A stretch of 64,000 nt of DNA. Origin: Chloroflexota bacterium. GTDB taxonomy: Bacteria > Chloroflexota > Anaerolineae > Aggregatilineales > Phototrophicaceae. The notes beneath the pieces were generated by a model. The model had not been told where the DNA came from. It did not search any database and was given only the letters and a program-made list of their open reading frames with translations. The stretch is taken from assembly GCA_028875245.1 (NCBI GenBank), contig JAPPEU010000057.1, positions 1 through 64,000 of the forward strand, in the 5' to 3' direction. The translations under genes and the position numbers were made by a program. Positions 35,463 through 44,154 of the stretch are shown piece by piece; the first letter of the stretch is position 1, and each line of letters begins with the position of its first letter.

Positions 35463-36562
35463 TGCTGCGCGAAGTGACCTTGGACGATATCCGCCCCATC
35501 GCCATCGGCGCCGGCATTCTGGGCACGGGCGGCGGCGGCAATCCATACCTCGGCGGCTTGCACCTGGCCGCGGTCATTCGGGAGCGGGGTCCGCAAACTG
35601 TGGTCGATCCATTCGCGCTGGCGGATGATGCCCTGGTCTGCGTCGCCGGCAGCATCGGCGCGCCAACAGTCAGCATCGAGAAGTTGCCCGAAGGCACGGA
35701 GATGTCGCGGGCCCTGCGCCTGCTTGAAGAACATATCGGCCGCCGCTTTGACGCGGTCGCCATTGCCGAAATCGGCGGCGCCAACTCGATGCAGCCCCTA
35801 ATCGCTGGCTTGCAGGCGGGCATACCCACCATCGACAGCGACAGCATGGGGCGCGCCTTTCCCGAGATTCAGATGTCATCTTATCTCTTCGGCAGCGACG
35901 CGACCGTTGCGCCTTACGCCATGGTGGACGCGGCCGATAAGGCAGCCGTCGTGCCATCCGCGGCGAGCGATCTCTGGGGCGAGCGGATCGCCCGCAACAT
36001 CGCCGTCAGTATGGGGGCGCGCGCTGGCCTGGTCGCTTGCAGGATGAGCGGCGCTCAGTTGAAACAGTCGGGCGTCCACTATACGCTGTCGCTGGCGCAT
36101 CACCTGGGCAGGCGAGTCATGGCGGCGCAGGAGCGGAAATCGGATGTGCCGCAGGTGGTGGCCGATGTCCTGGACGGGCGCGTCATCTTCCGCGGCAAGA
36201 TCTCCGATGTCAACCGGCGCACCACCAAAGGCTTCGCCCGCGGCTGGGTGCGGATTGATCGCTTTAACAACGACGACCGACTGGAGATCGAGTTTCAAAA
36301 TGAACTGCTGATCGCGCGGATCAACGGCGAGGTGGTCGTCACAACGCCCGATCTCATCTGCATCGTCACGGAAGAGGAGGGCGAGCCAGTGACGACCGAG
36401 ATGCTGCGTTATGGCACACGAGTCGCGGTGATCGCGGTGCCGGCGCCGGCGCAGCTCAAGAGCGAAGTCGCGCTGGAAGTGGTGGGTCCGCGCGCCTTCG
36501 GCTATGATGTCGAATTCACTCCGTTGCCGGGCGGGGTGATCGGGCGGCCGGAGGCTAGCTGA
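35462..36562 (+). CDS. DUF917 / S-Me-THD family protein (paralogue 1)
   Basis: The start at 35462 (MLREVTLDDIRPIAIGAGIL) overlaps the DppF stop, giving 366 residues. The family mark is the Gly-rich GTGGGGNPYLGG loop near the N-terminus, followed by GAPTVSIEKLPEG and DSDSMGRAFPEIQM. DUF917 proteins are now placed with S-methyl-thiohydantoin desulfurase-like proteins and often sit beside hydantoinase/oxoprolinase genes. The natural substrate is uncertain. Coupling to the oligopeptide-type importer suggests the imported solute, or a product of it, is its substrate. It is most like paralogue 4 at 46085 (both open AIGAGILGTGGGG). Confidence 0.85.
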   Translation: MLREVTLDDIRPIAIGAGILGTGGGGNPYLGGLHLAAVIRERGPQTVVDPFALADDALVCVAGSIGAPTVSIEKLPEGTEMSRALRLLEEHIGRRFDAVAIAEIGGANSMQPLIAGLQAGIPTIDSDSMGRAFPEIQMSSYLFGSDATVAPYAMVDAADKAAVVPSAASDLWGERIARNIAVSMGARAGLVACRMSGAQLKQSGVHYTLSLAHHLGRRVMAAQERKSDVPQVVADVLDGRVIFRGKISDVNRRTTKGFARGWVRIDRFNNDDRLEIEFQNELLIARINGEVVVTTPDLICIVTEEEGEPVTTEMLRYGTRVAVIAVPAPAQLKSEVALEVVGPRAFGYDVEFTPLPGGVIGRPEAS

Positions 36563-36615
36563 TATCGAACATATTTGCTATCCTAGTTCGGTAGACAATC
36601 TCGGAGATTGGGAAT

Positions 36616-37629
36616 ATGGCGACCGATAATCATATATTGCTCTATGAGACGGCGGATGGGGAAACGCGCCTCGAAGTGCAATACCGAGACGAAAGCGTTT
36701 GGCTCAGCCAACGAGATATGTCTATTCTTTTTCAGAAGGCGATACCTACTATCATAGAACATATTAGAAACGTTTATGCAGAGCGAGAACTTGAGCAAGA
36801 GTCAACTACTCGGAAATTCCGAGTAGTTCAAATTGAAGGCGGTCGCAGGGTTTCGCGTGAAGTGTCACATTACAATCTCGACATGATAATTTCGGTCGGT
36901 TATCGGGTAAATTCTTATCGCGGCACACAGTTTCGGATATGGGCTACGAGGCAATTGCGCGAATTCATCGTCAAGGGCTTCGTCATGGACGATGACCGCC
37001 TGGCGCATGGCGGCTCGAATTACTTTGAGGAACTGGAGCAGCGGATACGCAATATCCGCAGTTCAGAATATAACTTCTATCGCAAAGTTCTCGATGTCTT
37101 CGCCACCAGCATTGATTATCAGTCAAGCAACGCGGTGGCGAAAAAGTTCTTTGGTACGGTGCAGAACAAATTCCATTATGCGATTCACGGGCATACCGCC
37201 GCCGAACTGATTCTGGAACGCGTCGGCCGCGACAAGCTCAATATGGGATTGACTACATGGAAGCGCGACACAATGACCGTGCAAGACGCTTTCGTCGCCA
37301 AGAATTATCTAGAAGCCATTGAATTGACGCGGCTGAATCTACTCGTGGAGCAATTCTTGTCATTTGCGGAATTGCAAGTTGTCGATCAGAGGCCGATGTA
37401 TATGGCGGACTGGGTAAAGAAGCTTGACCAATTCATAGGCGAACTAAATGAAATGCCGTTGCTACAGAATGCTGGTAAAGTCTCGCGGGACGCTATGAAG
37501 GCGCGTGTCCGAAAAGAGTATGAAGCCTATCGCGAGCGACTTATGCTGGAAGAGAAGCTTTCCGAAGAAGAATTCGCCCGCCGTCTGCAAGACGCGGGAG
37601 ACAAGATGCTGCCGCCGGGCGATACGTAG
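36616..37629 (+). CDS. RhuM-family (virulence/mobile-element associated) protein
   Basis: This 337-residue protein has the RhuM pattern: an N-terminal DNA-binding-like domain (ESVWLSQRDMSILFQ, then IRNVYAERELEQESTTRKFR), the HYNLDMIISVGYRVNS motif and RIWATRQLREFIVKGFVMDD, followed by helical regions. RhuM-like proteins are common in mobile elements and defence islands, but their activity is not settled. It opens the accessory patch that also holds the methyltransferase and Uma2 genes. The first third is AT-richer than the flanking transporter genes. Confidence 0.85.
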   Translation: MATDNHILLYETADGETRLEVQYRDESVWLSQRDMSILFQKAIPTIIEHIRNVYAERELEQESTTRKFRVVQIEGGRRVSREVSHYNLDMIISVGYRVNSYRGTQFRIWATRQLREFIVKGFVMDDDRLAHGGSNYFEELEQRIRNIRSSEYNFYRKVLDVFATSIDYQSSNAVAKKFFGTVQNKFHYAIHGHTAAELILERVGRDKLNMGLTTWKRDTMTVQDAFVAKNYLEAIELTRLNLLVEQFLSFAELQVVDQRPMYMADWVKKLDQFIGELNEMPLLQNAGKVSRDAMKARVRKEYEAYRERLMLEEKLSEEEFARRLQDAGDKMLPPGDT

Positions 37630-37728
37630 AAGTAGATAGTGAGATAACCCAAGCCAACGTCGCCAGTGATGCGGTCGGGGGCTTGCGGATAGCCGGTTCG
37701 ACATTTGAGTTTGTAGGGAGGCAGAATT

Positions 37729-38217
37729 ATGAAACGGCTGTTTTGCTTCATTGCGGCGGCGCTATTCGTCTCGCTGTCGATATCGCTTCAAGCGGAGGCC
37801 GCCTGCGACGCCGCCAGGCTGAAGGAAGATATTCAAGCGCGGCTGGAATTGCTTGACGAAGAGCCGGTGCGGGCCATCGCCGAGATTATTGATTTGGCTC
37901 TGGGCGGATTGCATGACTGCTCGGACGAGCCCCATACCTATGAAGGCTTTGAAGGCGCGCAGCCGGTCTTGGGTCCCGTGCCTGTATCCGAAGGCCTGCA
38001 TATTATTACGATGACCACCGAGGGCAGCGCCAGAATCGACGGCGTCGCGTTAGAGGGATGCGGCAAAGAATTGGACGGCCTCATTCACAATATCTCCGCC
38101 GGGCAAGGCATTCGCGGGGCGGCGAATCTCGTCGCGGTGGAAAGCGACTGCATATTTTATCTCGAGCTCAGCAAGATTACGGCGCCCTGGACGCTGACGA
38201 TCGCGAAAGCGCCATGA
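37729..38217 (+). CDS. Secreted protein of unknown function
   Basis: A 162-residue protein with a signal peptide (MKRLFCFIAAALFVSLSISL, cleavage near QAEA-A). GGGAGGCAG precedes the start. The mature part has an N-terminal acidic helical segment and a beta-rich C-terminus (GLHIITMTTEGSARIDGV, FYLELSKITAPWTLTI), with four cysteines that may form disulfides. I know no family for it. Its stop overlaps the methyltransferase start (ATGA), an odd coupling between an exported protein and a DNA enzyme. Confidence 0.7.
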   Translation: MKRLFCFIAAALFVSLSISLQAEAACDAARLKEDIQARLELLDEEPVRAIAEIIDLALGGLHDCSDEPHTYEGFEGAQPVLGPVPVSEGLHIITMTTEGSARIDGVALEGCGKELDGLIHNISAGQGIRGAANLVAVESDCIFYLELSKITAPWTLTIAKAP

Positions 38218-39635
38218 CCGAAGCCAACTTCGCCAGCGGCACAGTCTGGACGGGCGACAACCTGCCCGTCATGCGCGGCATCAACAGCGGCTGCGTCGAC
38301 CTCATCTACCTCGACCCGCCCTTCAATTCCAACGAAGATTACGCCGCGCCCATCGGCAGTCAAGCGGCCGGCGCCGCCTTCAAAGACACCTGGGCGCTCT
38401 CTGATATCGACGTCTACGAACATGGCGAACTGGCGGAGCGCAGCCCAGCCGCCTATGCCGTCATCGACGCCGCGCGGCAGACGCACGGTAAAAACATGAT
38501 GAGCTATCTGATTATGATGGCGGTGCGTCTGATCGAGATGCGGCGCATATTAAAAGCGACTGGCTCGATTTATCTGCATTGCGATGACACGGCGAGCCAT
38601 TATCTCAAACTGCTACTGGATGCGATCTTTGAACGGGACAACTTTCGAAACGAGATTATCTGGAAGCGGACTAGCTCTCACAACGACCCAAACAGGTATG
38701 GTCGCATTAATGACACGATCCTGTACTACGCTAAGTCAAGCGAAATCACATGGAATACTCAGTACACACCATATTCTGAGGAGTATCTTAATCAATTCTA
38801 CAGGCATCAAGATGAACGCGGGCGATACAGAATATCTGACTTAACCGGCCCAAGGATTAGCTCTGGAGATTCAGGTTCCACCTGGCGTGGTTTCAATCCG
38901 TCGAGCAGAGGCCGTTCCTGGAGTGTGCCAAAGAAGATTGTGGAGGAGCTAGCCGGCAAGGAAGCTCTCAAATGGAGCGTAAGCGACCGGCTCGATTTAC
39001 TAGACTCGCATGGATATATTCATTGGCCGCCAACTGCCAATGTGCCGGGATTCAAACGATATCTCCACACTATGCCTGGTGTGCCACTTCAAAGTAATTG
39101 GTCAGACATAAAACCCATAGGCGCGCGCGCTAAAGAACGTGTAGGCTACCCCACGCAGAAACCGATCGCCTTGCTCGACCGCATCATCGAAGCCAGCAGC
39201 AACGAAGGCGACCTCGTCTTCGACCCCTTCTGCGGCTGCGCGACGACGCTGGTCGCGGCTGACCGGCTCAACCGACAATGGGCCGGCATTGACCTGTCGC
39301 CCCTGGCGGTCAAGCTGGTCGACCGGCGCATCCGCGACGACCGCGGCGCGCTCTGGGGCGGCGCTATCGTATTGGACAAGCCGCCGCTGCGCAGTGACTT
39401 CGGGGCGCTGCCCAATTATCGCACGCACCGCCACCGCCTCTATGGCGAGCAGGAGGGCGTCTGCGCCGGCTGCGATACGCATTTCCCCTTCAAGGTCATG
39501 GAAGTCGATCATATCTTGCCGCGCAGCAAAGGCGGCAGCGATCATTACGAGAATTTGCAACTGCTCTGTACGCACTGCAATAAGAGCAAAGGCAGCAAGA
39601 CTATGGCGGAATGGCGAGCCGCGCAAGCCGGCTAG
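38214..39635 (+). CDS. DNA methyltransferase fused to an HNH nuclease domain
   Basis: From ATG 38214 the protein has 473 residues; the track start 38058 reads through the previous gene out of frame. The methyltransferase has catalytic motif DPPFNS near the N-terminus and the AdoMet loop DPFCGCATT near residue 342, an order typical of beta-class N4/N6 enzymes. Residues from about 420 form an HNH domain (CAGCDTHFPFKVMEVDHILP, then NLQLLCTHCNKSKG) with its zinc-type cysteines and DH pair. The middle, about 38640-39135, is AT-richer (26 of 60 bases G/C from 38701, against 41 of 60 from 39241), as if the target-recognition region had been exchanged. No separate restriction gene is seen. Confidence 0.88.
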   Translation: MTEANFASGTVWTGDNLPVMRGINSGCVDLIYLDPPFNSNEDYAAPIGSQAAGAAFKDTWALSDIDVYEHGELAERSPAAYAVIDAARQTHGKNMMSYLIMMAVRLIEMRRILKATGSIYLHCDDTASHYLKLLLDAIFERDNFRNEIIWKRTSSHNDPNRYGRINDTILYYAKSSEITWNTQYTPYSEEYLNQFYRHQDERGRYRISDLTGPRISSGDSGSTWRGFNPSSRGRSWSVPKKIVEELAGKEALKWSVSDRLDLLDSHGYIHWPPTANVPGFKRYLHTMPGVPLQSNWSDIKPIGARAKERVGYPTQKPIALLDRIIEASSNEGDLVFDPFCGCATTLVAADRLNRQWAGIDLSPLAVKLVDRRIRDDRGALWGGAIVLDKPPLRSDFGALPNYRTHRHRLYGEQEGVCAGCDTHFPFKVMEVDHILPRSKGGSDHYENLQLLCTHCNKSKGSKTMAEWRAAQAG

Positions 39636-39681
39636 ACATTGTGGTATAGTCAAACAAACTGGGATTGTCCGCGAGGTCAAG

Positions 39682-40248
39682 ATGGAAATCCAGCAGCGTC
39701 TCTACGATATTGACGATCTGTGGCGCATGGTCTGCGAGGCGGACGATGACAAGCGCTATGAGCTTATCGAGGGAGAGATTATTGAGATGGCGCCTGTGGG
39801 AGAAGCGCATGGTTTCTTGGCAGGTAAAATATTCCACTATTTTCTGCTCAACGACCCGTTACAGCGGGAGGGTATCCCATCCGTCGAGACTGGATTCTAT
39901 ACCCTTGCCGACCGAAGCACCTTGCTCTCGCCCGATGTCGCCTTTCGCTGTATCTCCACGGCAACCGCAAGCCCACAGAAACGTTGGGTATCCAAAATGC
40001 CAGACATAGCTGTCGAAATCAAGTCGCCCAACGATAGCCTGCCCCAACTCCGCCGCAAAGCCGATATCTACTTGCGGCATGGCGCGCGACTGGTCTGGAT
40101 CGTGCTGCCCGATACAGAAAGCGTGGAAGTCCACCGGCTGGGCGCGGACGGCGAGAAGCAGCGCGAAGTCATCGGCATCAAGGGACAGCTTTCCGGCGAG
40201 GACGTCTTGCCTGGCTTCACATTGCCGCTGACGAAGCTCTTCGCCTGA
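39682..40248 (+). CDS. Uma2-family (DUF820) putative endonuclease, copy 1
   Basis: The real gene starts at ATG 39682 (188 residues); the longer track ORF reads the methyltransferase in another frame. The Uma2 core is of PD-(D/E)XK type: ELIEGEIIEMAP, LLSPDVAF and then PDIAVEIKSPND, where D and E-x-K are the expected metal and catalytic residues. The family is abundant in Chloroflexota and cyanobacteria and its role is unproven. Its first 100 and last 130 bases are almost identical to the next gene, while the core differs. Confidence 0.85.
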   Translation: MEIQQRLYDIDDLWRMVCEADDDKRYELIEGEIIEMAPVGEAHGFLAGKIFHYFLLNDPLQREGIPSVETGFYTLADRSTLLSPDVAFRCISTATASPQKRWVSKMPDIAVEIKSPNDSLPQLRRKADIYLRHGARLVWIVLPDTESVEVHRLGADGEKQREVIGIKGQLSGEDVLPGFTLPLTKLFA

Positions 40249-40270
40249 GTAGAAAAGGAGCGAGCTCAAG

Positions 40271-40837
40271 ATGGAAATCCAGCAGCGCCTCTACGACATA
40301 GACGACCTGTGGCGCATGGTCTGCGAGGCGGACGATGACAAGCGCTATGAGCTTATCGAGGGAGAGATTGTTGAGATGGCGCCAACAGGAATATGGCATG
40401 GGCGGCTGGTGATCCGCTTGGGAGGCTATCTGGACCGCTTTGTCGAAGCCAATCAGTTGGGCATCGTCACTGGTGATACCGGCTATTATCAGCCCGCCGA
40501 TCGGCATAATTTGTTGGGTCCAGATATCGCCTTTGCCAGCATTGACCGGATAAAACAGCCGAAATCTCAAGAATTTGCGCCCCTGATGCCTGACCTGGCG
40601 GTGGAAATCAAATCGCCGAGCAACTCGCTGGCTGAGATCCGCCGCAAAGCCGCCATCTATCTCGAACGTGGCACACAGTTGGTCTGGATCGTCCTGCCCG
40701 ATACAGAAAGCGTTGAAGTCCACCGGCTGGGCGCGGATGGCGAAAAACAGCGCGAAGTCATCGGCCCTGACGGCCAGCTGTCAGGCGAGGACGTCTTGCC
40801 TGACTTTAGCCTCGCGCTTTCGACACTCTATGCATGA
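40271..40837 (+). CDS. Uma2-family (DUF820) putative endonuclease, copy 2
   Basis: A 188-residue tandem partner of the previous gene, with AAGGAGCGAGCTCAAG before its start. It shares the ends (MEIQQRLYDIDDLWRMVCEA and the DTESVEVHRLGADGEKQREV region), but residues 40-130 have diverged to roughly half identity (for example IWHGRLVIRLGGYLDRF against EAHGFLAGKIFHYFLLN). Catalytic-type residues are kept (LLGPDIAF, PDLAVEIKSPSN). The stop overlaps a short ORF (ATGA). Confidence 0.85.
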   Translation: MEIQQRLYDIDDLWRMVCEADDDKRYELIEGEIVEMAPTGIWHGRLVIRLGGYLDRFVEANQLGIVTGDTGYYQPADRHNLLGPDIAFASIDRIKQPKSQEFAPLMPDLAVEIKSPSNSLAEIRRKAAIYLERGTQLVWIVLPDTESVEVHRLGADGEKQREVIGPDGQLSGEDVLPDFSLALSTLYA

Positions 40838-40986
40838 GGGAATGCGGCAGGCGGCGCCGCGCTCTTTATCGCGCCGAAGCCACCAGGCTTCAAGGGCAAA
40901 TGCTGCAGCGTCAGCGACAGCTTCCGCGCGACCAATTTAGCAAAACAATGACTGAATGGCGAGCCATGCAATCGGCATCCGCTTGA
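40834..40986 (+). CDS. 50-codon ORF coupled to Uma2, helical tail-like
   Basis: This ORF is too short for the track. It starts in the Uma2 stop (ATGA at 40834) and encodes 50 residues, mostly Arg/Gln-rich and helical (TRLQGQMLQRQRQL). Its end, KTMTEWRAMQSA, closely resembles the last residues of the methyltransferase-HNH protein (KTMAEWRAAQAG), and the DNA is similar too. It may be a small coupled protein, or a displaced C-terminal piece left by duplication. Confidence 0.4.
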   Translation: MRECGRRRRALYRAEATRLQGQMLQRQRQLPRDQFSKTMTEWRAMQSASA

Positions 40987-41018
40987 TGAATCGAATCGAG
41001 ACACAAGGAGAACACACA

Positions 41019-42560
41019 ATGAGAATCGGAGTAGATGTCGGCGGGACGAATACCGACGCCGTCCTGATGGATGGCATGACGGTCGTCAGCTCGACCAAGA
41101 CGCCGACCACGGCGGAGGTATCGGAGGGCATTGCGAAGGCGCTCCGCACCGTGATCGAAGATTCCGGCATCGACCGGGCGGCGATCGACGGCGTGATGAT
41201 CGGCACGACGCATTTCACCAACGCCGTCGTCGAGCGCAAGCATCTGACGCCCACCGCTTGCATCCGCCTGGGCTTGCCAGCGACTGTCTGCCTGCCGCCG
41301 ATGGTCGATTGGCCCGATGATTTGCGAGATATGGTCGGCGGCAACTCGCACCTCGCGCACGGCGGCCACGAATTCGACGGGCGCGAAATCTCCGAGTTTC
41401 AGCCGGAGGAAGTCCGCGCTATCGCCGAGCAGATCCGCGGCGCCGGCCTGGACGCCATCGCCATCTCGTCGGTGTTTTCACCGGTCAATGCGGCATTTGA
41501 AGAGCAAAGCGCCGAGATCGTCCGTTCGGTCATCCCCGATGCCAATATCACGCTCTCGAGCGAGATCGGGCGCATTGGACTGCTCGAGCGGGAGAACGCC
41601 GCCATCATGAACTCCTGTTTGCGGCAGTTGGCGGCGCGCACGATTGATGGCTTCAAAGCGGCGCTGAATGAACTCCGAATTACGGCGCCTTTCTACATCA
41701 GCCAAAACGACGGCACGCTGATGAACGCTGACTTCGCCAAGGAATATCCGGTGCTCACTTTTGCTTCGGGGCCGACCAACAGCATGCGCGGCGCGGCCTT
41801 CCTCAGCGGCTTGCGCGATGCCATCGTGGTGGATGTCGGCGGCACGACAACCGACATCGGCGTCTTGCAGCACGGCTTCCCGCGCGTGGCGGCTCTGGCG
41901 GTGGATATCGGCGGCGTGCGCACCAACTTCCGCATGCCCGATACCTATTCGATTGGCTTGGGCGGCGGGAGCTTGATCGCGTCCAATCCATTGAAAGTCG
42001 GCCCCCGCAGCGTCGGCTATGAATTGACGGAGAAGGCGCTGGTCTTCGGCGGCGATGTCTTGACGGCGACCGATGTGATTGTGGCCGCTGGCGCGGAAGA
42101 TATTGGCGACGCGAGCGCCGTCAGCCATCTCGATGACAAACTCATTAACGCTGTGCAGGAACGGATCATGGACATGATCGCCATCGCCGTCGATCGCATG
42201 AAGACGAGCGCGACGCCGGTGCCGGTCATCGTTGTCGGCGGCGGCAGCATCCTGGTCACCGGTCAGATCGAAGGCGCTTCCGAGATCATCAAGCCCGATC
42301 ATTTCCCGGTCGCCAATGCCATCGGCGCGGCCATCGCCCAGGTCGGCGGCGAATGTGACCGCATCTTCTCCCTCGCCGAGCTCAGCCGCGATGAAGCCCT
42401 GGATCAAGCCAAAGGCGAAGCGAGCGAGCGCGCGGTCAATGCCGGCGCCGACGCCGAGAGCATCGAGATCGTCGATGTGGAAGAAGTCCCGCTGGCTTAC
42501 CTGCCGGGCAACGCCACCCGCATCATGGTCAAAGCCATCGGCGATTTGGTGGAGGCCTAA
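41019..42560 (+). CDS. Hydantoinase/oxoprolinase HyuA-type subunit
   Basis: The start at 41019 (MRIGVDVGGTNTDAVLMDGM) follows CAAGGAG, giving 513 residues. Two ATP-binding motifs of the actin-like fold are visible (GVDVGGTNTDAV and VVDVGGTTTDIGVL), with the oxoprolinase-type GTTHFTNAVVERK and GLGGGSLI loops. HyuA-type proteins open cyclic amides in an ATP-dependent way. No HyuB partner is present; instead three DUF917 genes follow. HyuA and DUF917/S-Me-THD are often linked or fused, so the four probably work in one pathway for a hydantoin-like ring. Confidence 0.88.
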   Translation: MRIGVDVGGTNTDAVLMDGMTVVSSTKTPTTAEVSEGIAKALRTVIEDSGIDRAAIDGVMIGTTHFTNAVVERKHLTPTACIRLGLPATVCLPPMVDWPDDLRDMVGGNSHLAHGGHEFDGREISEFQPEEVRAIAEQIRGAGLDAIAISSVFSPVNAAFEEQSAEIVRSVIPDANITLSSEIGRIGLLERENAAIMNSCLRQLAARTIDGFKAALNELRITAPFYISQNDGTLMNADFAKEYPVLTFASGPTNSMRGAAFLSGLRDAIVVDVGGTTTDIGVLQHGFPRVAALAVDIGGVRTNFRMPDTYSIGLGGGSLIASNPLKVGPRSVGYELTEKALVFGGDVLTATDVIVAAGAEDIGDASAVSHLDDKLINAVQERIMDMIAIAVDRMKTSATPVPVIVVGGGSILVTGQIEGASEIIKPDHFPVANAIGAAIAQVGGECDRIFSLAELSRDEALDQAKGEASERAVNAGADAESIEIVDVEEVPLAYLPGNATRIMVKAIGDLVEA

Positions 42561-42591
42561 TCATGCTCGCAGTAAACGCCGACATTATCAT

Positions 42592-42622
42592 TTGTAGGGG
42601 CGAGGCGGTGACTCGCCCGCAG
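42592..42622. repeat. Family A palindromic repeat
   Basis: TGTAGGGGCGAGGCGGTGAC with TCGCCCGCAG, 17 bp before the start of the next gene. Confidence 0.75.
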
Positions 42623-42639
42623 CTCGTCGGAGGCTCGAC

Positions 42640-43719
42640 ATGCGCATAATCGATGAATCGGTCCTCGAAGATCTTGCGCTGGGCGCGGCCGTCCTCGGCA
42701 CCGGTGGCGGGGGCGACCCCTACATCGGCAAGCTGATGGCGCGCCAAGCCATCCGCGATTATGGCCCGGTCGAGCTTTACACCCTCGATGAGCTCGACGA
42801 TGAGGACCTGGTCGTGCCGACGGCCATGATGGGCGCGCCGACTGTGATGGTCGAGAAGATGCCCAACGGCGATGACATCGTCAACGCCTTTCAGTCGGTG
42901 GGCAAATACATCGGGGCGCCGGTCAAAGCGACGATGAGCATTGAAGCCGGCGGGCTGAACTCGGTCGTGCCGATTTATTGCGCCGCGCGCCTGCGTGTGC
43001 CGATGGTCGATTGCGATGGCATGGGCCGCGCCTTCCCCGAGTTGCAAATGGTCACGCATACGATTCATGGCATTTCATCGACGCCCTTCGCCATGTCCGA
43101 TGAGCGCGGCAACACGGTCTTGATGGAGACGGTCAGCAACCTGTGGACGGAGACATTCGCCCGCAGCGTGACGGTCAACATGGGCGCGATGGCGATGATC
43201 GCGCTCTATGCCGCCACCGCCGCCCAACTGCGCGAAGCCGCTATCCCAGGCACGATCACCCTGGCGGAAGAAATTGGCAAGGTCGTGCGCCGCGCCCGCC
43301 TGGAAGAAGACGAGCCGGTTGAAACGATACGCGAAGCGGTCGGCGGATACCTGATTTTCAAGGGCAAGATAGGCGATGTCGAGCGGCGCACCGAAGCCGG
43401 CTTCGCCAAGGGTGACGCCCTGATCGACGGCATCGACGAATACGCCGGGCAACAATTGCAATTGAGCTTCCAGAATGAGCATCTCGCCGCCCGCATCGAC
43501 GGCGAATTCAAGGTGACGGTACCGGATCTGCTGGCGGTGCTGGATGTGGATACGGGCGAGCCGATCACCACGGAAGGTCTGCGTTATGGCTTCCGCGTCG
43601 CCATCATCGCGATTCCCTGCGCCGATAAATGGCGAACGCCCAAGGGCTTGGAGATCGTCGGTCCCGCTTATTTCGGCTATGACACCGAATACGTCCCGGT
43701 CGAAGAACGATACGGCTAG
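42640..43719 (+). CDS. DUF917 / S-Me-THD family protein (paralogue 2)
   Basis: A 359-residue protein with GTGGGGDPYIGK near residue 21, MMGAPTVMVEKMPNGD, SIEAGGLNSVVPIY and DCDGMGRAFPELQM. The C-terminus has FQNEHLAARIDGEF and GEPITTEGLRYG. It lies 79 bp after the hydantoinase gene with a family A hairpin between. It is clearly closer to paralogue 3 (44180) than to paralogues 1 and 4: both open LALGAAVLGTGGGGDPY or a near match and have a Lys-Leu-Met-Ala-Arg stretch. Confidence 0.87.
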   Translation: MRIIDESVLEDLALGAAVLGTGGGGDPYIGKLMARQAIRDYGPVELYTLDELDDEDLVVPTAMMGAPTVMVEKMPNGDDIVNAFQSVGKYIGAPVKATMSIEAGGLNSVVPIYCAARLRVPMVDCDGMGRAFPELQMVTHTIHGISSTPFAMSDERGNTVLMETVSNLWTETFARSVTVNMGAMAMIALYAATAAQLREAAIPGTITLAEEIGKVVRRARLEEDEPVETIREAVGGYLIFKGKIGDVERRTEAGFAKGDALIDGIDEYAGQQLQLSFQNEHLAARIDGEFKVTVPDLLAVLDVDTGEPITTEGLRYGFRVAIIAIPCADKWRTPKGLEIVGPAYFGYDTEYVPVEERYG

Positions 43720-43723
43720 GCAA

Positions 43724-43753
43724 TTGTAGGGACGATTCTGTGAATCGCCCGCG
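43724..43753. repeat. Family A palindromic repeat
   Basis: TTGTAGGGACGATTCTGTGA with ATCGCCCGCG; the stem is ATTC/GAAT. Confidence 0.75.
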
Positions 43754-43784
43754 AAAGATCTATATGTAGGGGCGACCTATCAGA

Positions 43785-44051
43785 ATCTGTTGAAGAATGT
43801 CCTCTGTTGCAGAATTGCACACATTTTCACCACAGAGGAAAGAAGGAAACACAGAGAACACAGAGACAATTTGCTGCGCTTTGTGTCGGTTTTTATTTAA
43901 TTTCTCTCGTAGAAGCAGAGTTTTCCGACACCATCGAAACGATTCTATTCAAACAGAAAACTCTGTGCCCTCTGTGAATTCTCGGTGTACTCTGTGGTAA
44001 AAGCTATACGGTGTCCGCTACAGGGAAAATCTGCGTGATTTTCAACAGACT
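43785..44051. mobile_element. 267-bp MITE-like element with 8-bp target-site duplication
   Basis: The direct repeat CTATCAGA flanks the element at 43777-43784 and 44052-44059. The ends are inverted: left ATCTGTTGAAGAAT, right (reverse-complemented) AGTCTGTTGAAAAT. Joining the flanks rebuilds a family A hairpin (TGTAGGGGCGAC-CTATCAGA-TCGCCCGTC), so the element inserted into an existing repeat. It encodes nothing and carries a family B inverted pair inside. Confidence 0.8.
43818..43999. repeat. Family B inverted pair inside the MITE-like element
   Basis: TTTTCACCACAGAGGAAAGA on the left and CTCTGTGCCCTCTGTGAATT leading to CTCTGTGGTAAAA on the right, inverted. Confidence 0.75.
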
Positions 44052-44080
44052 CTATCAGATCGCCCGTCGCGGAACATGAA

Positions 44081-44154
44081 TGTAGGGACGTTTCGCTGAA
44101 ACGCCCGCAATTGGATAGGAAATGGACGGACGTCTCAACGAGACGCCCCTGCAA
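44081..44154. repeat. Family A palindromic repeats (two, inverted)
   Basis: TGTAGGGACGTTTCGCTGAA with ACGCCCGC, and GGACGTCTCAACGAGACGCC with CCTGCA, facing each other 26 bp before the next start. Confidence 0.75.
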
